Below, in pieces: positions 1 through 12,400 of a stretch of DNA of 64,000 bases. The DNA is from Haematococcus lacustris (lineage: Eukaryota > Chlorophyta > Chlorophyceae > Chlamydomonadales > Haematococcaceae). The notes under the pieces are model-generated. The model saw nothing but the letters and a program-made list of their open reading frames with translations, searched no databases and had not been told where the DNA came from. The stretch spans positions 4,653,810 to 4,717,809 of the forward strand of contig JASKMD010000015.1 of NCBI GenBank assembly GCA_030144725.1, given 5' to 3'. A program made the position numbers and the translations under genes. Every line of letters begins with the position of its first letter. Position 1 is the first letter of the stretch.

Positions 1-695
1 CACCCACCACACTACCATTGACGCCCACCTACCAAACCTACACCTATGCCATGTCGCACAACAAGCACAGGCTGGCAACCACTCAAGTGCTCCACCATCC
101 AGCTATCGTCCCCTTTGGAGAGGGATGGGTAGGGTCATTGTGGTGTGTGGGCATGGCATGGCATGGGTGGGCTGGGTGGGCTGATACTACGGGATCCCAC
201 TCCAAGCTGCCCACTCCATGTTGCCCGCTCCGAGTTGCTACGCCAAGGGTAGGGTAAGGAGAGGGCTGCTACGCCGAGGGTAGGGTAGGGAGAGGGCTGC
301 TACGCCAAGGGTAGGGTAGGGAGAGGGCTGCTACGCCAAGGGTAGGGTTGCACATCGTGCGTGCGTTGTGGGGCGGGGGGTGGGAAAGGGGGGAGGTAGG
401 TGGGGTGGCAAACTTGGAGGTGGTGGGACAGGGATGGGAAAGGGGAAGGGGGGGAAGGGGGGTAGGGGGAAGGGGGAAGGGGGAAGGGGGAAGGGGGGGG
501 AAGGGGGGAGGGCTGACCATGGGACCTGCAGTAAACAAGGAGCAACATTGCGGTTAGGCTGGGCATCGGACCACTCATGTGCAAGGGCTGGCCACTCACA
601 CTTTGCTAGCGCCACTTCTATACTTACCTGGCAGCGCCTCCATGGCTGCAGCTCCTGGCTGCTCATGCGCTCCATGCGCCTGCTTCTTGTGGTAG
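1..695. other. Low-complexity G-rich region, no gene recognised
   Basis: From about 233 to 350 a 32-35 base unit containing 'ctacgc...gggtagggta' is repeated about four times. From 365 to 515 the + strand is purine-rich with many runs of four or more G. Open frames here are low-complexity proline or glycine strings and carry no recognisable domain. I see no supportable gene. Confidence 0.5.
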
Positions 696-708
696 GGTGA
701 TGGAGGAG

Positions 709-920
709 GGGGGTGGGGGTGGGGGTGGGGGTGGGGGTGGGGGTGGGGGTGGGGGTGGGGGTGGGGGTGGGGGTGGGGGTGGGGGTGGGGGTGGGGGTGG
801 GGGTGGGGGTGGGGGTGGGGGTGGGGGTGGGGGTGGGGGTGGGGGTGGGGGTGGGGGTGGGGGTGGGGGTGGGGGTGGGGGTGGGGGTGGGGGTGGGGGT
901 GGGGGAGGGGGAGGGGGTGG
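709..920 (+). repeat. (GGGGGT)n hexanucleotide microsatellite
   Basis: About 33 nearly perfect tandem copies of GGGGGT on the + strand, ending in two GGGGGA variants. The long open frames across it (poly Gly-Val, Pro-Thr, His-Pro) exist only because the repeat lacks stop codons. The + strand has strong G-quadruplex potential. Confidence 0.95.
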
Positions 921-1070
921 GAAGGGGGATGAGTGTGGCCACTAGAACCTGCAAACAACAACAAGGGAGGTCAGAGTTGGGACCACACAGTTACAAGGTC
1001 ATGACAGGCGGTCAGAGTTGGTAAGGGATGTGAGATGATAGGTAGGGGTAGGGAGGGGAGGTGACGGAGA

Positions 1071-1270
1071 GGGCTGGGCTGGGCTGGGCTGGGCTGGGCT
1101 GGGCTGGGCTGGGCTGGGCTGGGCTGGGCTGGGCTGGGCTGGGCTGGGCTGGGCTGGGCTGGGCTGGGCTGGGCTGGGCTGGGCTGGGCTGGGCTGGGCT
1201 GGGCTGGGCTGGGCTGGGCTGGGCTGGGCTGGGCTGGGCTGGGCTGGGCTGGGCTGGGCTGGGCTGGGCT
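1071..1270 (+). repeat. (GGGCT)40 pentanucleotide microsatellite
   Basis: Exactly 40 perfect tandem units of GGGCT on the + strand (AGCCC on the -). The same pentamer forms a second array at 34367-34844, next to the assembly gap. Perfect identity suggests recent expansion. The open frames with PSPAQ or GWAGL repeats are repeat artefacts. Confidence 0.97.
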
Positions 1271-1867
1271 GCTTCTGGCTGCTGCTCTGCGCCGTTGCAG
1301 CCTTGCCTGCAATCACCAAGCATACTACACATGTGATGCGCATGGTCAAGGCTGTTGCCACACTGCCAGCTAGGCCTATGCTTATGCCACACACCTGTTG
1401 CTTGAGTCATGCCATGTAGTTGTGGTTGTTGTTGTGCACTTGAAGTGTTTGACAACAAGACAAGACATGCTGAACATCCTCACTGCTCCGAGTGCTCCTC
1501 ACTGCTCCGAGTGCTTATCCGTACCTCAAGGTTGCACCTCCTAAGTGCTCCGAGTGCTTATCCGCTCCACCGCTCTGCGCTTCCCTTGCTGCTCCGATCC
1601 GAGTGCTTATCGCCGCGCCTCCTAGCTACGGCTTGTTCATGCTTGTTGATCCTTCTACCTCCTAGTCGCGCCTCCTCTTTGTGACTGGTCGCGGATGGCT
1701 GCGAGGCGGAGTTTTATGGTGTCCATGAAGGGGGGCTAGTTCGCCAAGTCGCGAGTCTAATCCTAGTTGTGAGGCTACTCGTAGCTGATCGTGGCTCCTT
1801 TGAGGATTGGCCGTAGTATGCATGCGGTTTAGCTGCATGGTACTTAAAAACAGATTCTTACTTTAGC
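1271..1867. other. Non-coding stretch with short 'TGCTCCGAGTGC' repeats
   Basis: The motif TGCTCCGAGTGC and close variants recur four or five times between about 1480 and 1615. No coding frame of convincing composition was found, and I recognise no RNA gene. Confidence 0.4.
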
Positions 1868-2388
1868 GTCTGTACAGATGGAGGGTTTGCGTATCTGAAC
1901 AGATGCCAGCTAGCTATCTGTACAGATAGCGGCTTGTTATCTGTACAGATGGAGGGTTTACGTATCTGTACAGATACGTAAATAATTATCTGTACAGATA
2001 CACCCCTGGCATCTGTACAGATACACCCCTGGCATCTGTACAGATACAAAAAAATTTATCTGTACAGATATACCCCCGGCATCTGTACAGATACACCTAT
2101 AAATATCTGTACAGATGCCGACAAGCAGGACTCTGTACAGATACACCTAAGAATATCTGTACAGATGCCGACAATTAAGAATCTGTACAGATACACCTAT
2201 AAATATCTGTACAGATGCCGACAAGCAGGAATCTGTACAGATACACCTAAGAATATCTGTACAGATGCCGACAAGCAGGAATCTGTACAGATGCAAGGAA
2301 GGAATCTGTACAGATGCCGCATATCCTTGGGGCCGTCGACATGCATCTGTACAGATGGCGGGCCCATTAGACGGGCATCTGTACAGAT
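1868..2388. repeat. Array of 21 palindromic 12-mers (ATCTGTACAGAT)
   Basis: The perfect palindrome ATCTGTACAGAT, with three one-base variants among 21 copies, starts at 1868, 1893, 1916, 1939, 1964, 1988, 2011, 2034, 2058, 2081, 2105, 2131, 2155, 2181, 2205, 2231, 2255, 2281, 2304, 2345 and 2377. Spacing is 23-26 bases except the last two gaps (41 and 32). The 11-14 base spacers fall into a few families, such as ACACCTATAAAT and GCCGACAAGCAGGA. From about 2093 to 2280 these two alternate, giving a higher-order unit near 50 bp. Spacers are reused, so this is a satellite-like or protein-binding array and not CRISPR. Confidence 0.95.
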
Positions 2389-2879
2389 TCCCAAAAAGGG
2401 GGGGGTACCTCGCGCGCGGATCGATGTATCTTCGCAACCGCTGCGAGTTAAGACTTCATTTAAGAGCGAGGTCCCCCTTAAACTCAACGATCTATCGTTC
2501 TATCGGAGCGGAATGTCCATCCGATGCAAAAAAGGCCCTCGCGTCGGCCTTATTTATCGTGAGTGCAATGCAACTGGGCACTTGTACCACCACCTCTCAA
2601 TCCAACTGCCCACAGCTCACCTAGCCTGCCCACAACTCACCTAGCTTGCTGGCTGGCTGCACTCCCGCCAGGTGGAAGCGCAAGGTGATGCCGGCGCAAC
2701 AGCACCGCGGCTGCGTGCTCATGCTGTACATGCAATGCTACCACGACCAGCTCGTGACAGACCTAGGACACTCGCCGTACAGGAAGGTGGGTGCCATTCG
2801 GTGCCTATGGTTGCTGGCCGCCTAGGGAGCCAGTGACTACAGCTGCCAGGGTATAGGGTAAAGGATAGGATACCTCCAG

Positions 2880-3690
2880 GATATCCTAGCAGTAGACAGC
2901 ACGTAGTAGATAATTGGCGGTCCGAGAGCATTGTTCGAAAATAATGGCCGGGGCCGAGGCGCAGCCGAGGCATGTATGGTAGCAGAGCCGAGAACGAGAC
3001 CATTAGTTCGCTTATTGCGCGAGGTCAAGGCGTTTATCTAGTATACTTGAGGTTCCCCAACCCCGTAAACGCCCCCATTCCCCGTTGACCAACACCATAT
3101 TTCCCGTTGACCAACACTATGACCAACCCTGTTCAACACAGCCGCACTATAAACGCTATCCGACACTGATTGCGAGAATCGTACTTTGCCGCTCGACAAA
3201 TATCAATTGCCTCTCGACAAATGTCAAAATGTGCACTTCGCCGCTCGACAATTGTCTAAAAGCGCACTTTGTCGCTCGACAACTATCAAATGCCGCTCGA
3301 CAATTATGGAAAAGCGTACTTTGCCGCTCGACACATATCGATTGCCTCAACTAGCCTTCTTAACCCCGTTCCTCTCCGGCTTACTTTTACCTGACTAACG
3401 ACGGAAGACGTGGCTTCTAGTCAACATGCCAGCCTCACAACATGTTCGCTAAGCTATATCTAAGAGTCGCATTGGCTACGTTGACATTGCATCAGTTGTG
3501 TAAGCGAGTTGTTTTGAAGTGACTGGCGACTTGCAAGCCATACATGCAACTAGCACACTCGCGACTTGCGCTTCACTTGCGGACCACGCGGATCTGGCTG
3601 CTAGCACTTTGCGACCTTGGATGACTGACCCGAGGTGTGAAAAAATATTGACGCTTACATTTCTTCCTATACCTCAAATGTTTTGATGAA
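2880..3690. repeat. Insert within the duplicated intron, with CGCTCGACAA repeats
   Basis: This block is absent from the intact copy of the intron (around 52260-52440), so it was gained here or lost there. Between 3180 and 3345 the motif (C/T)CGCTCGACAA, or a close variant, recurs about six times with irregular 15-40 base spacing. It is AT-richer than its surroundings. I found no terminal repeats, target duplication or coding frame, so its class is unknown. Confidence 0.6.
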
Positions 3691-3954
3691 GGAGTAAGGC
3701 ACATAGGACAATTGCATACAATAGCATATTGATTGTAGGGATAAAGCATAGCCCAGGCTAGCATATTGATTGTGGGGATAAAGCACAGCCCAGGCTAGCA
3801 CAGCAATAAACTAGCTCTCAACAGCAACAGATAGCGATCCATGTCTGAACTAGCCTTGGCGAAATGGCATCCCACTAGTCTCTGGTGGGAGGGTAGCAAT
3901 GGCACGCCCCCAGCTTACTCTCCCCCCTTATTGCGTGCGACGGCGAGGGCATAG

Positions 3955-4060
<106 letters not shown>

Positions 4061-4906
4061 GTGGCATGCCACTTGGCCATGCCCACCATCCGGTAAGGAG
4101 AGCAATTGGCCCGAACTCGTGGCCCTGACCTGGCTGGCCTGACCTGCATGCTCCTGGCATCGCTGCAGCACTTGGGTTATAGTGCAGTGGGTCGGGTCCC
4201 TTGGATTGGGTGAGTAGCAGTATGCTTCTTTGATTGGCAGGACTATCATGCTTGTTTGCCAAGCAGGACAATGCCAGCCTCACGTTGCAGGAGCCAGAGA
4301 CGGGGTTTGCAGAAGCGCCGAAGGAGAGTGGGGCCAGTGTGGGCTTGGCGCCGGGGCTGCTGAAGGGGTTCAACTTCAAGGGGCTACTCAAGGGACGCTG
4401 ATAACGTTGTGAAGAAGGGTCTGGGGTCACTCCATCACATACCTTGCATGTCACTGTTGCAATACCGGTGTTGGGTGATTCATAAGCATATACAAACAAT
4501 AAAGCTGTCTGACTGCTTGGTAAGGGTGTCAGGACTTTCTGCAACGCATTTTATAGCTAGGTTGAAAGTCCACATGGGCTTTAAACGAAGGCATGCGAGT
4601 TCACATTATTGTTCTTGATGATCATGGCAGCATTTGGCTGCTCCCTGGGCGGCAGTGCGCTCAAAGATGGAATGCATGGCATCATCCACGAACCCCTTCT
4701 GTGCACCTTGTGCTTGTGCGGTCATTGCAAGTAATCCTTCTAAACCGAGCCTTCTCTCACTCAACTGATATTGTACAACCTGGACCCCGTCATGCTCGTA
4801 GGTACCGCTGCCTATCCAGCATGTGTGGAGCCATGTGCTTGAAAGGCAATGCTATACCCATGCTTGAACCATGCGCTTCTGTACCTCTTCCATTCAATGT
4901 CTCAGT

Positions 4907-5403
4907 CAGGCGCCCCCAACTAACAGAAAACCTACCCCTGGTAGTAGGACGGCTGTAACTTTGCACCCACTGCGCCAAATAATATGCTAGATGATTCACA
5001 ATGTAGCTAACCTAGCCAGCTACCTTTGACCCATCCATAATAGTTATGTAGTCAGTAGGCCCTCAAGTCCGTCAAGGCCCTCAAGGCCGTCAGGTGCCCT
5101 GCACGCCCGGCAGACATCGCGTTGGGTGTTGGCCGGACATTCCATTTGTGCACAACCAGCTCACTACGCTAGGTAGATGGGGCCTCAGCGATGTGGCTCA
5201 CCGTGCCAAGGAGACCCGTCTCGCCGATGTGATTTGTTCGCGGGCACATGTGGCAGTACGCGAGCAAAGACTCCAATGGCTAGCGCTGATGGTCAGATTA
5301 CGCGGACTAAACCACCAGTGCCAATGTGATAAACGCTATTGAAAATGATGCACTATCGAGAGAGTACTTGCATGCATAATACCAACCCCATGTTGGGGGC
5401 GCC
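4907..5403 (+). mobile_element. Short terminal-inverted-repeat element (copy B1)
   Basis: It begins CAGGCGCCCCCAAC and ends with the inverted GTTGGGGGCGCC. Its first about 125 bases and last about 320 bases match the two ends of a longer element at 47280-48637. The internal 920 bp of that longer copy are missing here. No transposase frame was found, and I could not find a convincing target-site duplication, so the superfamily is undetermined. Confidence 0.7.
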
Positions 5404-6453
5404 CAAGTCACAGCTGAGCCAAACAAATAAACAATTCGATTGCCCCTTACAAAGGGGATGTGTGTGCGCTAGAGTGTGCATAGGGTAGGGTTTAACCGAT
5501 TAGGTAAGGGACACAGTCCAGACTCCTAGGTTAGGGACACACACCGGTCTCTCACTGCTGTGGAAAAGTGTAGGGGCTCCACACGAGGACGGCCTGTCCT
5601 TCGCCCTTGTCATGCAAGGCATTGGGAAAGGGCTCACCTGCTTCGTTCACCACACCAGCAGGCTTCTTTTCATTCAAGTGTTGCATTGCATGACGGCAAT
5701 CCACTCAACTGGGCACATGCTGTCTTGCGCTTATACGCGGCCTGCGCAAGCCTCGACGTCCTACCGGAGAAGCTGCCTACGCAGGACCATCATGCCAAAT
5801 GCAGTGGCCAATGAACTTGCCTAATGGGTGAAACTGCAGAGCCACGTCAAAAGGACAACCGTAAAGTGGCAGCTAATGGCCTCCCGCTTCTACCTTTCGC
5901 ATTCGGGACGAAATGGAAGAAAGAGAAGCGGCTCACGACTGTGTCCTTTGAGACAGGTTGCGAGCTACCCAGCTTCGGAGGAGCACAGCTGGAAAGTCAG
6001 CCTGTCCAACACGCGACGCACAAGGTCAGGGGAAATGTCCAACATTTGGGCGTAGGGCTTGGAGCTTTGGCCTCATTTGCATGGCTGGAGTGCAGGCTGT
6101 GAGGACGAGCTCCTCTGTTCCTCAGCTGCCCAGTCAGTGGTGTGACACTCAGTCACCGCGGGTATTGAACCTGACAGCACGAGCCAAGTCTGTACGAGGA
6201 TGGCTGCACTACATGGTGGGAATGGCACAGCATGTCAGCATCGTGCTAGGTAGGATAGCAGATCCACACACGCCACATACTCCGAGCTTACGTGCCCACA
6301 GGGAAAGGACGATGAAGTGTGCAATGATGAAGACCCTAACTTCCTCGTAAACAACACGACAGGTGCCCAGCAATGCTTCCTGCAGCAGAGCTAAGGGTCA
6401 CAGCTCATACCAGACGCTTGTTCTGCCTTCCTCTCACAGATGTAGGCCAGAGC
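5404..6453. other. Upstream region of the TIR/HET-TPR gene; no gene recognised
   Basis: Open frames between about 5560 and 6350 (80-130 residues) show no domain I recognise. Their positions would allow them to be 5' UTR or early exons of the gene that starts at 6454, because an acceptor-like CTCTCACAG lies at 6431-6439. I cannot support a specific model. Confidence 0.4.
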
Positions 6454-9400
6454 ATGAAGTCCATTGCCAACAGTGGCAGCTCTACACAGGATGCAGAAGA
6501 CAACCTGCTGCGCATAGCCAGCAGACTGGGACTTGTGCGCGAGCACGTCCCACCTGACATGCTGACAAACCAGAGGCCCAAGGCAGCATCCAGCCTCAGC
6601 ATGAACCATGTTTCCCCCTTGGGTATCGCCTTCAAGGTCAGGACAACCTTGGCATCCCAGTGGGCTGTGCCCAGAGCGGTGCCAGAGAGCGGAGTTGGGC
6701 TCAGGGCTAGCAGCAGTGTCCACAGAATCAGCAGGGCCAGCTTGAGACAGCGACATGTGTACCTGCTTGTGTGCTTAATTGTCTACATCATCATGGGTGG
6801 GAATAAGTGGATGGGTGCTAGTGGCTCTTGCAACGGGCAGCACCGTACGGTCAGGTCCCAGCTGGTGGCTGCCTCTTGCTCTGCAGGTGTTTGAAAAGCT
6901 GCAGGACAGCGTGACCGACCCCAACCTCACCACTGGCGAGGTGGTGCACAGCATCATCATGCCACAGACAGCACAGCTCAAGTGCCGGTTCTGTGACCTA
7001 GTGGCTGACCCCAAGCTGCAAGACAGCCCCACCTTCTACGTGGTGCACAGCTGGCAGGCCAGCTTTGTGGCCATGATGGAGGCCGTCCGCCAGTATGTGC
7101 TGCAGCTGCGCACCAACACAGAGGTGGGTGCGTAGCACCTGATGTCAGACTGCCTGCCCAGCCCTAAAATTGGGCTGGCTGCCCAGCAGCATCACCAGGC
7201 TGGGTGGTGAGCATGGACACAACACTGGTTGATGAGCACTGTGGCTGCATAAAGACGCCGGATGCTGGTCAAGAACCCTAGGCTGGGCTGTGAGCATGCA
7301 AGTTAGGGTGGTTGGGCACTGGGTATGAGACATCAGGCAGGCTGTTGGTGGTGAACGTCACCTGGCTCTCTAGTGTTTAGCTCCAGGCCTAGCTGCAACC
7401 TTATGCCCTGCACCTGGCATCCGTAGGATGTGTACTTGTGGATCGACATCCTGTGCATCAACCAGCACATCGAGCGCTGCGGCAGTGACATGCAGCAAAT
7501 AAAGGATGTCATAGGGGTCTCGGATCGCTTGCTGTTTATACTGGATAAGTCAGGTATGACTGGGTGCTTCACACCCATCTATGCACCGCCTGTAGGTTGC
7601 GCAGGTGGCCACGGTCAAGCCAGCCAGGCATATGTCAAGCTTGCTAGCCACAGCTGCACAGCCACTCCCTGACTGCAGCGAGGAAAATCCTGTAGCCAAC
7701 AGCCTGAACTCGTAGCTAGAAGGATCACAGCTAGGCCGGACCTTAGACCTTAGGCTAACCCACCCTGCGGGCAGCAGTTGCCTGAGGAAAGGAAGCGTCA
7801 TAGGACCCGCAGACCAGGGGCTATGTTTTGTGTGCATGGGTTGCACCTCCCACGCCCCTGCGTGAGTGCCTGACCCTGCACAACCGCCTGACCCTGTGAG
7901 CGCTACAGCCTGGGGTTGGCATGACACACAATCACTGATCCATGGTGACAGTGCCTGAATGTAGCCCTGCGCACTGTGCCTGAAGCCGCTGTTGCTATGC
8001 CTTGGGCGGGTGATGCTTCATTGCCTTGCAGCCCAGGCCCGGGTACTCCTTGCCTGCAGCGCTGCAATGTGCAAGCAACGCGTTCACAAACACAGTTGTG
8101 CATTCACAGGTAGTGGGCTGAGAGACACCCTAGAGTTGCAATCCTGCCTGCAGGTCTGTGCCTGCAACGCACCTGGTGCCTGTGGGAGCTGTGGCAGGCC
8201 TCCCTCAGTGATCGTTTTGACAAGATTGTCATGTTGCCAACCAGCTGGTCTTGGGACAGCTGCCACCATGCCTACCTCACACTGGACATAAGCAACCGCA
8301 GCACTTGCAGCAAGGAGCGAGACCGGCTGGTGCTGGTCACTGAGATGCAAAAAAGCACAGACTTGGTAAGAAAGGGCCCGACCAGGTTCTGTGTGATAAG
8401 TAAGGCATGGTTGAGTGCCCTGTGGGACAGCCCCTGCCTCGCCCAATGCACATCACCGCCCGATGCTGTGCCCACCTGGTCCGCCTGTGCAGCTCCAGCT
8501 CTCCATCACCCTGCGCAACGCGCTGCTGTCCGGCGCAAAGCGGGAGATGCAGCGTGCTGAAAAGCTGGCCAGCATCAACCCCAAGCGCTACGGAGCGGCC
8601 GGGTCCGCGTACGCACTCCTGCTGTTCCTGCATTCACGTTACAGCGAGGCTGAGGAGGTGGTGCGCCACATGCTGCGAGCCTACGACCGTTTCCCAAGCA
8701 AGGACGTGACGGAGCGCGACCTTGCCGCGGCCACATACCAGCTGGCCTGCATCCTCAGGGACCAGGGCCGGCAACCGGACGCAGAGCGTGTGCTGCAAGA
8801 CTTTGTAAACCAGTTCCGAGGCATGCAGGTGTGCAGCTCGTCGGGGCTTGACCTGCACACCCCTCGTTGCCAGGGAGTTGCACCCAAAAGGGCACCAGGT
8901 TGTTGTGCTCGCACCTTGCCTCTCAGTCGCCTTCCCCAGATATATTGACAGGGAGTGCACCACTGTTTAGCTTAGAAGGCAGCTTCAATAGGTGCTGTCT
9001 GCCTGACACTCTTGCTATTCTATGGCAAAGGTCTTATGCTACAGTCCTGACTGCCCTTTCCTCCACCTGCCCTTACCCTCTGGCTTTGGGCGTTTGGGGA
9101 TGGTGGCCAGCATGCTGTCTTGATCGGAGCTGGCTGGTCTCAATTTTTGTGTGTTGCGTCACAGGATGAGCTGTACATGGAGGGTGTCTCACTCCTGACT
9201 GACATTCTCACTCAACGACACTTCTACACCAAAGGTACGGGCAGGTGCAGTGCCTGGTCAATTGGTTGATGCACTGCCTACTGGCACAGCCTACAATGCC
9301 TCTTCAATGTGCGCTGCCGCTCCCATTGCGTGCTTTCCATGACCTGGCTGCAGCTGAGATGCTGGCTCGCAAGGCCTTAGACGAGCAAGAAAAGACGCAT

Positions 9401-12400
9401 GGCAAGACCCACCCGCATGTGCTCAGGACATTGCTGCAACTGGCACATATTGCAGTGTCCCAGGTGGGATGCTACGCCACAGCACTAGTGTGCCTAGCTG
9501 CTTGCCCTGCTCCATGCTACAGGCATGTCATCCATGGTGGCCTGTCTTCCATGCATGTCTTGACCTGTTTTGTCCATCCTGCGTTGCCTGACCTGCCTGT
9601 CTAGCACTGCCTGACTAGCCCGTACCGTACCTTGTAAGGTACACCAGCAGGTACTTGGAAAGTGGTGATGCAGGGCTGTCTACTCATTCAACAGCTCACA
9701 CCCAGCAAGCCCTATAATAGGCTCAGCCACTACTGGGGTGGATATTGGTAGAGAGAGATATAAGTCTAGTCGTACCGCCCAAAGCTTGAGGCAGGCATGT
9801 TAGGCCCCTGCTCTTCGTTGCGTGGCCCTGCCAGAAGCTGTATGAGGAGGGTGAGGAGCACCTGAGGGACGCCATGCGCCGTCTGGACTCCATCAGCCAC
9901 CCGGACTCCCAGGAGAGTGCCGCAGCCCTGCACACCCTGGCGCTCTGCATGTACCACACCAACCGCGCAGCTGAGGCCAGGGTGATGGTGGACAAGGCGC
10001 TCACTCTGCGCACGCAGCTGTTCGGTGAGCCACAGGGCAGCACACAGACGCTGAGGGCAGCTGGCAGCGGCTCATGCTCACCACAGCCGATGCAGCTGCG
10101 CAGGCACGAGCCACCAAACCCTCAGCCATAGCAGCAGGCACAGCACATGCGAGTATGTCACATGTCAACCACTGCTCCCCATGAATTACAAGTGCCCATC
10201 GGTGCAGCAAGTAGCGCATAGTCAGCTCCTGATGTGGCTTCTGGTGGCCATGGCGTACAGGTTGCCAGCCAGCCATCGTCTGCAGAACCATGCTTGAAAT
10301 TCTTCCCCAAGCGCGGCATCTAGCTATCTTGGTGTGGCTAAATGCAGGCACTGACCACCCCTTGACTCTGGACTCCAAAGCATTCCAGGCAGAGATGATG
10401 CACAAGGTGAGGGGCAGCGCACAGTGCTGATGCCATGTGTACCCACAGCCTCTGCACCCGCGCTGCGATCATGGGCCTTGTGCAGCAGCACTGGAGCTTG
10501 CCTCAGTGAGAGCCTGACTCGCTGCCAGAGTCAGAGCCTGGCTAAACCACGGCCAGTGGTCATAGATCTGTGCTGTGTGGCTGTACATGGTGCAGGAGAG
10601 GCGATTGAAGGAGGCAGAGGTGTTGCTGGCCTCCATCTTCAAGAGCCGCAACCGGTCCTATGGAGGCGAACACCACGCCACACTGGCCAGCATGGGGCAG
10701 CTGGCTGACTTGCTGCGCGAAAGCCGGAAAGAGGAGGACGCGGACGAGATGGAGCGCCGCATCATTCAGGTGACACTCTCAGGCGTCTCCGAGGGGCACA
10801 TTGGGTAGAAGGTGGGGTAGCAGCTGCTGGCACAAGGAGCTGCATGCGACGTGGTCGTGTGGCCATCTCACAGTCACAAGCCTCTGCTCCTGGTTTAGTC
10901 ATCGCTGGCCTCCAGGTCTCATCCTGGAATGCAGCATTGACTTGGGCTGGGGCAGAGGGGAGACTCATGCCAGGCGGAGCAAGCAAGGTGGTAGTCCGGG
11001 CACCCCTGCCCTGCCTTTCCACACGGACCTGGTCTACACGTAGTGTCGCTAGGGGCTCGTACCCAGGCCTAGTGCCCTAGTGGAAAGAAAGAGAAGGAAC
11101 CTGTCATCAGCAGGCAGGGCAGCCTGGCAGGAGGAAGCTGCATCAAGCGCTGGTGTGGGAGGCACTTCAGGGGCCAGCGGCATTGCACATGCGCAGCCCT
11201 CACGTCTGTCACAATGCCTCCACAACGCCCCTGCTGTGCAACCACTCTGCACACCACTGCCCCGCCTGCTGCAGGTGGGACGCCAGCTGCTGCGCTACAC
11301 CAAGATTGACAAGTTCCGCTCCCTTGCCTACATCACTGCCTTCCTGGCTCGCCGCGACCACTTGCTAGACAAGGCTGCCATGTTCCTGGCCAAGGCAATG
11401 GTTGTTTTCAACGAGAAGCTGGTGGGTGTGCTTGGGCAGTCATCAGGGGGCTGCAGTGTGCATGATGCAAGGACCATGTGAGTGGTGAGACTAAGGGCCT
11501 TGATGCTGAGCATGAAACAGCCCAACAGACATGCCCTGGAAGCAAGCTCCAGCAACAGGCATGTGCTGGCAGTTGCCCCTCTAGTGACACTGACATCTGA
11601 GCTGGTGGAAGCTTCCAGGTGCTGGTAGCCAAACCGCCCTTAGTCCCTAGCCACTCGTCCTGGTCCCACTTGCAGGGAGCTGAGAACGAGCTGACCGTCA
11701 TGACCAAGGGGCAGCTTAATGAAATTATTGACAAGGTTTGGCCAACCAGCTCGACCAGATCGACCAGATGTCTGACCATGTTCCTGGCACAGCGGTGGCC
11801 AGTGTGGCTGTGTCCCCGTGCTCTCAGCCTCATCATCCACAACCTGCCTGTCTATATTGCTCTTGTCAGTGTGTGAAGCCTCCGCGATGTGGGACAATGA
11901 TTACAGCCAGGCATATTGGGTGGCAGGACTGTTCCTCTTTGCCCAGGTCAAGTGGATTGGGACCAATGCGTTGGAGCAGGCACAGCTGTTCACAGACACG
12001 ATCCAGTACGGGGTGGCTGAAGTGATGTTCAAGCAGGTGAAGCAACAGAGAAGGAATGGTAGGCTCAGCAATGCCAACTCCGCCGCACAAAGCATAGATG
12101 ACACAGCAAACACAAAGGCATGTCATGCCACGTCATAATGATAATGATGATGTCACATGTCTATCCTTTCGTAATTATCAAGTAAGGACGAAGTACTGTT
12201 TGCTCCAACAAACCTGCTGAAATGCCAATTGCACCACACAATCTCACCATGCAGCAGCTGCCATGTTGCTTGGGTGCCAACATGTTGCTTGCTTGTGCTG
12301 CACCTGACACAGGCCTACAGCATCAGTCGCCTGGTGTCGCCTGAGTCTGACCACAAGCTGCTGGCTCAGAGCCTTGTGGATGCACTGCTAGGGCAAGGGA

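Noticed and set aside
697..964. Long open frames of poly-Gly/Val, Pro-Thr and His-Pro.
   Set aside because: They are translations of a hexanucleotide microsatellite with no stops in any frame.
1868..2388. CRISPR-like appearance: short palindromic repeats with spacers.
   Set aside because: Spacers are 11-14 bases and are reused, the repeat is only 12 bases, no cas genes are present, and the DNA is eukaryotic.
5094..5342. 82-residue frame, also present at 48272-48532.
   Set aside because: Conserved only because both lie in copies of the same TIR element; no domain was recognised and the third copy needed to judge coding constraint is lacking.
5560..6350. Several overlapping 65-130-residue frames upstream of the TPR gene.
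   Set aside because: No recognisable domain and no phase-consistent splice into the exon at 6454.
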